Origin: Roseateles sp.
Lineage (GTDB): Bacteria > Pseudomonadota > Gammaproteobacteria > Burkholderiales > Burkholderiaceae_C
Reading direction: 5' to 3'
DNA: 64,000 bases
Assembly: GCA_019234295.1 (NCBI GenBank)
Contig: JAFALK010000045.1
Coordinates: forward strand, 1-64,000
Shown: positions 61,231-64,000 of the stretch, in pieces
Layout of the letters: every line of letters begins with the position of its first letter
Numbering within the stretch: the first letter of the stretch is position 1
Notes under the pieces: generated by a model
What the model was told of the DNA's origin: nothing
Seen by the model: the letters and a program-made list of their open reading frames with translations, nothing else
Databases searched by the model: none
Position numbers and translations under genes: made by a program

Positions 61231-62364
61231 TCAGACCTTGAAGAACCAGCGCTTCTTGAACAGGACCCAGGCGACGGCGTACATCACCGCGACGAAGCCG
61301 ATCGCGAAGATCAGCGAGGCGTTCACGGGCTCGATGGGCAAGGCCGTGATCGGGGCATAGGCCAATGCCTTGAGGCTCTGGCCCTGGGCGTTCTTGATCA
61401 GTCCCATCAGCCGGCCGACCAGGCCCGACAGGGCGAACATGAATAGCGCGTTCATGCCGAAGACCACGAGCGGGTGGGCCAGGCGGGCCCAGCGCGCTCG
61501 CCACAACGGCAGCGGCATGGCGTCGAGCAGCCAGTAGAAGATGCCGAAGAGGAAAGAGGCCCAACCGGCCATTAGCAGCACATAGGGCGGCGTCCACAGG
61601 CTTTTGTTGATGGGCATGAGCCAGGCGTCGCCGATCTGCGCCAGCCACAGCAAGGGCAGGCTCGCGAGCATGAAGCCCATGGCCTTCTCGCGCGGGTCGC
61701 GCTTTGCTCCCAGCCAGTGGCCTGCCAGCACGCCGGCCAGCAGGGTGCCCACGGCGGGCAGGGTGGAGAGCAGGCCTTCCGGGTCCCAGGTCTTGGACTG
61801 CACCCAGAGATGGCCGCTCATCAGCTGGCGGTCTAGCCAGGCGCCCACGTCCTGCCCGGCCACGAGCGCGCCCTGGTGAATCACGCCCTGCGCATCGGGC
61901 ACCGGCACGCCGAGCTGGATCGCGCTGTAGCCCGCTAGCAGAATGAGCAAGGCCGCGAGCTGCGCGCGCCAGGAGAGCCAGATCACCAGTGGCGCCGCCA
62001 GCATGGTGCACAGCCCGATGCGCTGCAGCACGCCGGGGATGCGGATGGTGTCCAGGCTCGAATGGCCGATGGCGTTGAGCGCCAGGCCGATGGCGATGAT
62101 GGCCAGACCCCGCCGCCAGGTCGTCAGCAGCAGTTTCAGGCGGTCAGCGCCTTCGCCGGCGCGGCGTGCCAGGCTCATGGTCATGGCCATGCCGCTCATG
62201 AAGAGAAAGAAGGGGAAGACGCCGTCGGTGAAGGTCCAGCCGTTCCACTCGGCGTGCTCGAGCGGGCCGTAGATGTGGCCCCAGTCGCCCGGGTCGTTGA
62301 CCAGCAGCATGGCGGCCACAGTGAAGCCGCGCAGAGCGTCGAGGGACAGGAGTCTTTGCTTCAT
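61231..62364 (-). CDS. DUF5009 / NagX-like membrane acyltransferase
   Basis: Polytopic membrane protein of 377 residues related to heparan-alpha-glucosaminide N-acetyltransferase and NagX: RLLSLDALRGFTVAAMLLVN at the N-terminus, FTDGVFPFFLFMSGMAM, LQRIGLCTMLAAPLVIWL and NKSLWTPPYVLLMAG. About ten hydrophobic segments. NagX-type genes occur in N-acetylglucosamine utilisation clusters. Its start overlaps the AmpG-like stop (ATGA). Confidence 0.88.
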   Translation of the reverse strand: MKQRLLSLDALRGFTVAAMLLVNDPGDWGHIYGPLEHAEWNGWTFTDGVFPFFLFMSGMAMTMSLARRAGEGADRLKLLLTTWRRGLAIIAIGLALNAIGHSSLDTIRIPGVLQRIGLCTMLAAPLVIWLSWRAQLAALLILLAGYSAIQLGVPVPDAQGVIHQGALVAGQDVGAWLDRQLMSGHLWVQSKTWDPEGLLSTLPAVGTLLAGVLAGHWLGAKRDPREKAMGFMLASLPLLWLAQIGDAWLMPINKSLWTPPYVLLMAGWASFLFGIFYWLLDAMPLPLWRARWARLAHPLVVFGMNALFMFALSGLVGRLMGLIKNAQGQSLKALAYAPITALPIEPVNASLIFAIGFVAVMYAVAWVLFKKRWFFKV

Positions 62365-63653
62365 GCCTTCTTTCCGAAGTGCTCAGGGATCTTGATCAGC
62401 GCCGCCATCACGAGCGAGGGCAGCGTGCATAGCAGTACCCAGGCGAAGAAATGGAAATAGCCCAGCTGCTGCTGCAGCCAGCCGCTCCACAGGCCCGGCA
62501 GCATCATGCCCAGGGCCATGAAGCCCGTGCAGATGGCATAGTGCGCCGTCTTGTGCGCCCCTTCGGCCACCAGCACCATGTACATCATGTAGGCCGTGAA
62601 GCCCAGGCCATAACCGAACTGCTCGACGGCGAGCGCCGTGCAGATCAGGGGCAGGCTGGTCGTCTGCGACTGCGCCAGCAGTACGAAGACCACATTGGGC
62701 ACGTGCATCACCAGCACCAGCGGCCACAGCACGCGGCGCAGGCCCAGCCGGCTCACGACCCAGCCGCCGAGCAGGCCGCCCAGCGTCAGGGCCGCTACAC
62801 CCACCGTGCCGTAGGCCAGGCCCACCTGCGCGGTCGCCAGGCCCAGGCCGCCGGTCTCGGGCTTGTCCAGCAGGAAGGGCACGGCCAGCTTGAGCAGCTG
62901 CGCCTCCGGGAAGCGGTACAGCAGCAAGAAGCCGAGCGTCACCAGGATGCCGGGTTTCTTGAAATACAAGGCGAAGACCGCTAGGAAGCCGCGCCAGAAG
63001 TCGCCCTGACGCGCTGCGGGTCGATCCTGGCCAGGCCGTGGCAGCACGCGCCAATGCCAAGCCCCCAGCAGCGCGAAGGCGCCGGCCAGGGTCCAGAACA
63101 CCACCGACCAGGCCACGGCCGTGCTGCCCATCGTCTTTTGCAGATGGCCAGCGATGGCCACGAGCCCGCCCTGCACGCAGATGTTGGCGAGCCGGTAGCA
63201 GGTCGAGCGCACGCCGATGAAGGCGGCCTGGCTGCCCACGTCCTGGGCCAGCAGGTAGAAGCCGTCGGCCGCGATGTCGTGCGAGGCCGAGGCGAAGGCC
63301 ATCAGCCACAGCACGGCCAGGCTCAGCCGGAAGAACTCGGAGCCGGGCAGGGTCAGCGCTACCAGGGCCAGTGCCACGGCCACGCAGAATTGCAGCGCCC
63401 AGATCCAGCCGCGCTTGGTGCCGATCAGCTCGGCCAGCGGCGACCACAAGGGCTTGAGCACCCAGGGCAGGTACAGCCAGCTTGTGTAGAAGGCGATCTC
63501 GGCATTGGAGATGCCCATGTTCTTGTACATGACGACTGCCAGGGCCATCACGACCGCATAGGGGATGCCTTGCGCGAAGTACAGGCTCGGGATCCAGATC
63601 CATGGATTGCGCTGATCGGTGTGCGAGCTGCGGAGAGTTTCGGTCGTGGGCAT
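62361..63653 (-). CDS. AmpG-like MFS permease
   Basis: Twelve-helix transporter of 430 residues related to AmpG muropeptide permeases: WIWIPSLYFAQGIPYAVVMALAVVMYKN (in two parts), YLPWVLKPLWSPLAELIGTKR and AFASASHDIAADGFYLL are AmpG hallmarks. The cargo is probably a muropeptide or amino-sugar disaccharide. First gene of a three-gene operon with the DUF5009-like and GHL10 genes. Confidence 0.88.
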   Translation of the reverse strand: MPTTETLRSSHTDQRNPWIWIPSLYFAQGIPYAVVMALAVVMYKNMGISNAEIAFYTSWLYLPWVLKPLWSPLAELIGTKRGWIWALQFCVAVALALVALTLPGSEFFRLSLAVLWLMAFASASHDIAADGFYLLAQDVGSQAAFIGVRSTCYRLANICVQGGLVAIAGHLQKTMGSTAVAWSVVFWTLAGAFALLGAWHWRVLPRPGQDRPAARQGDFWRGFLAVFALYFKKPGILVTLGFLLLYRFPEAQLLKLAVPFLLDKPETGGLGLATAQVGLAYGTVGVAALTLGGLLGGWVVSRLGLRRVLWPLVLVMHVPNVVFVLLAQSQTTSLPLICTALAVEQFGYGLGFTAYMMYMVLVAEGAHKTAHYAICTGFMALGMMLPGLWSGWLQQQLGYFHFFAWVLLCTLPSLVMAALIKIPEHFGKKA

Positions 63654-63761
63654 GTACTTTTCGGGAGACAGCCGGGCACTCTAGAGGCCGGTCCAAGACC
63701 CTGCCAATGCCCAGGCCCATTGCCCCCATAACCGGCGGTAATCAGAATATGCGAGCCGGAG

Positions 63762-63788
63762 TGTAAGGACTGCCCCCCGCAGCCCGAC
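63762..63788 (+). promoter_or_regulatory. Candidate ECF sigma promoter of the bufferin-like gene
   Basis: TGTAAGG, 16 bases, CGAC: an ECF-type -35/-10 pair with correct spacing, 66 bases before the ATG. Bufferin operons are known to be controlled by ECF sigma factors. The match is by general ECF shape, not to a defined consensus. Confidence 0.4.
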
Positions 63789-63854
63789 ACAAGCCGGCAA
63801 GCCGAGTACAAGGCTTGTTTCCACAGTTCTCAAACTCAACTTCCGGAGACCGAG

Positions 63855-64000
63855 ATGAACCAATCGTTGAAGACCGGCATCAGCGTTGCCGCTGCTGCTG
63901 CTGCCCTGTTTGCCATGACCGCACCGCTGGGCACCGCTAGCGCCGCGGACGCGGCCACCGTCAAGTGCACGGGCGCCAACAGCTGCAAGGGCTCGTCCGA
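63855..64000 (+). CDS. BufA2-like small exported precursor peptide (partial)
   Basis: 48 residues are visible and the gene runs off the right edge. GGAG lies seven bases before the ATG. An Ala-rich signal peptide (MNQSLKTGISVAAAAAALFA, then MTAPLGTASA) is followed by VKCTGANSCKGSS. The signal peptide plus repeated K-C and N-(A)C-K-G motifs match BufA2-type bufferin precursors, copper-binding RiPPs whose cysteines are modified by an MNIO (DUF692) enzyme. If so, DUF692 and DUF2063 genes should follow outside the window. Confidence 0.65.
   Translation, partial: MNQSLKTGISVAAAAAALFAMTAPLGTASAADAATVKCTGANSCKGSS

Overview
The window is high-GC, gene-dense proteobacterial chromosome with short intergenic gaps and many start/stop overlaps. 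The gene content points to a betaproteobacterium of the order Burkholderiales (Roseateles/Inhella/Rubrivivax-like). Reasons are GTP-type PEP carboxykinase, liv-type amino-acid transport, two PEP-CTERM proteins with a PEP-CTERM-associated CPBP protease, adhC-fghA formaldehyde detoxification, OxyR, and selD next to mnmH. The genus cannot be fixed from the sequence. About 62 genes or gene remnants are supported.

Layout. 1-2.2 kb: livG-livF-livK of a branched-chain amino-acid ABC transporter, running off the left edge. 2.2-13.4 kb: housekeeping genes (acetyltransferase, LtrA-like membrane protein, two UPF0149 paralogues, YegD-like Hsp70, dadA with a divergent ArgP-like regulator, metallophosphoesterase, LysR regulator, pckG). 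13.4-17.8 kb: a visibly foreign, degraded island. It opens with a displaced 3' half of a tRNA-Arg gene and carries an intact two-gene unit encoding a proteasome-like Ntn-hydrolase and a 72-residue partner. It then has the 5' stump of an AspBHI-type restriction enzyme, a further fragment, the 3' stump of an M2 peptidase and the 3' stump of a TonB-dependent receptor. 17.9-33.5 kb: VOC, MOSC, Old Yellow Enzyme, RlmJ, the CPBP protease, an operon ending in an LplT/PlsC fusion, the queuosine genes tgt and queA, and an ECF41 sigma factor with its target. 33.7-47.3 kb: a PEP-CTERM gene with a sigma-54 promoter, recG, a di-heme peroxidase, secreted lipoproteins, panBC, oxyR, an OPT transporter, prfC and a second PEP-CTERM gene. 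47.3-53 kb: dppBCDF joined to two tandem lipoprotein amidases. 53.6-59.7 kb: selD/mnmH, adhC-fghA, HxlR/QorB. 59.7-63.7 kb: AmpG-like, DUF5009-like and GHL10 operon. Right edge: the start of a BufA2-like (bufferin, MNIO-modified copper peptide) precursor gene.

How genes work together. Three themes stand out. (1) Cell-wall turnover: outer-membrane amidases plus a peptide importer at 47-53 kb, and an AmpG-like permease with glycoside-processing partners at 60-63.6 kb, look like two halves of peptidoglycan recycling. (2) Alternative sigma factors: two ECF41 promoters matching the published consensus (one exactly), a textbook -24/-12 promoter before a PEP-CTERM gene, and a possible ECF promoter before the bufferin-like gene. 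(3) A defence-like island remnant in which the proteasome-like gene pair is the only part that looks intact; this is the best candidate for an undescribed system. All functional assignments come from reading motifs; no database search was run.
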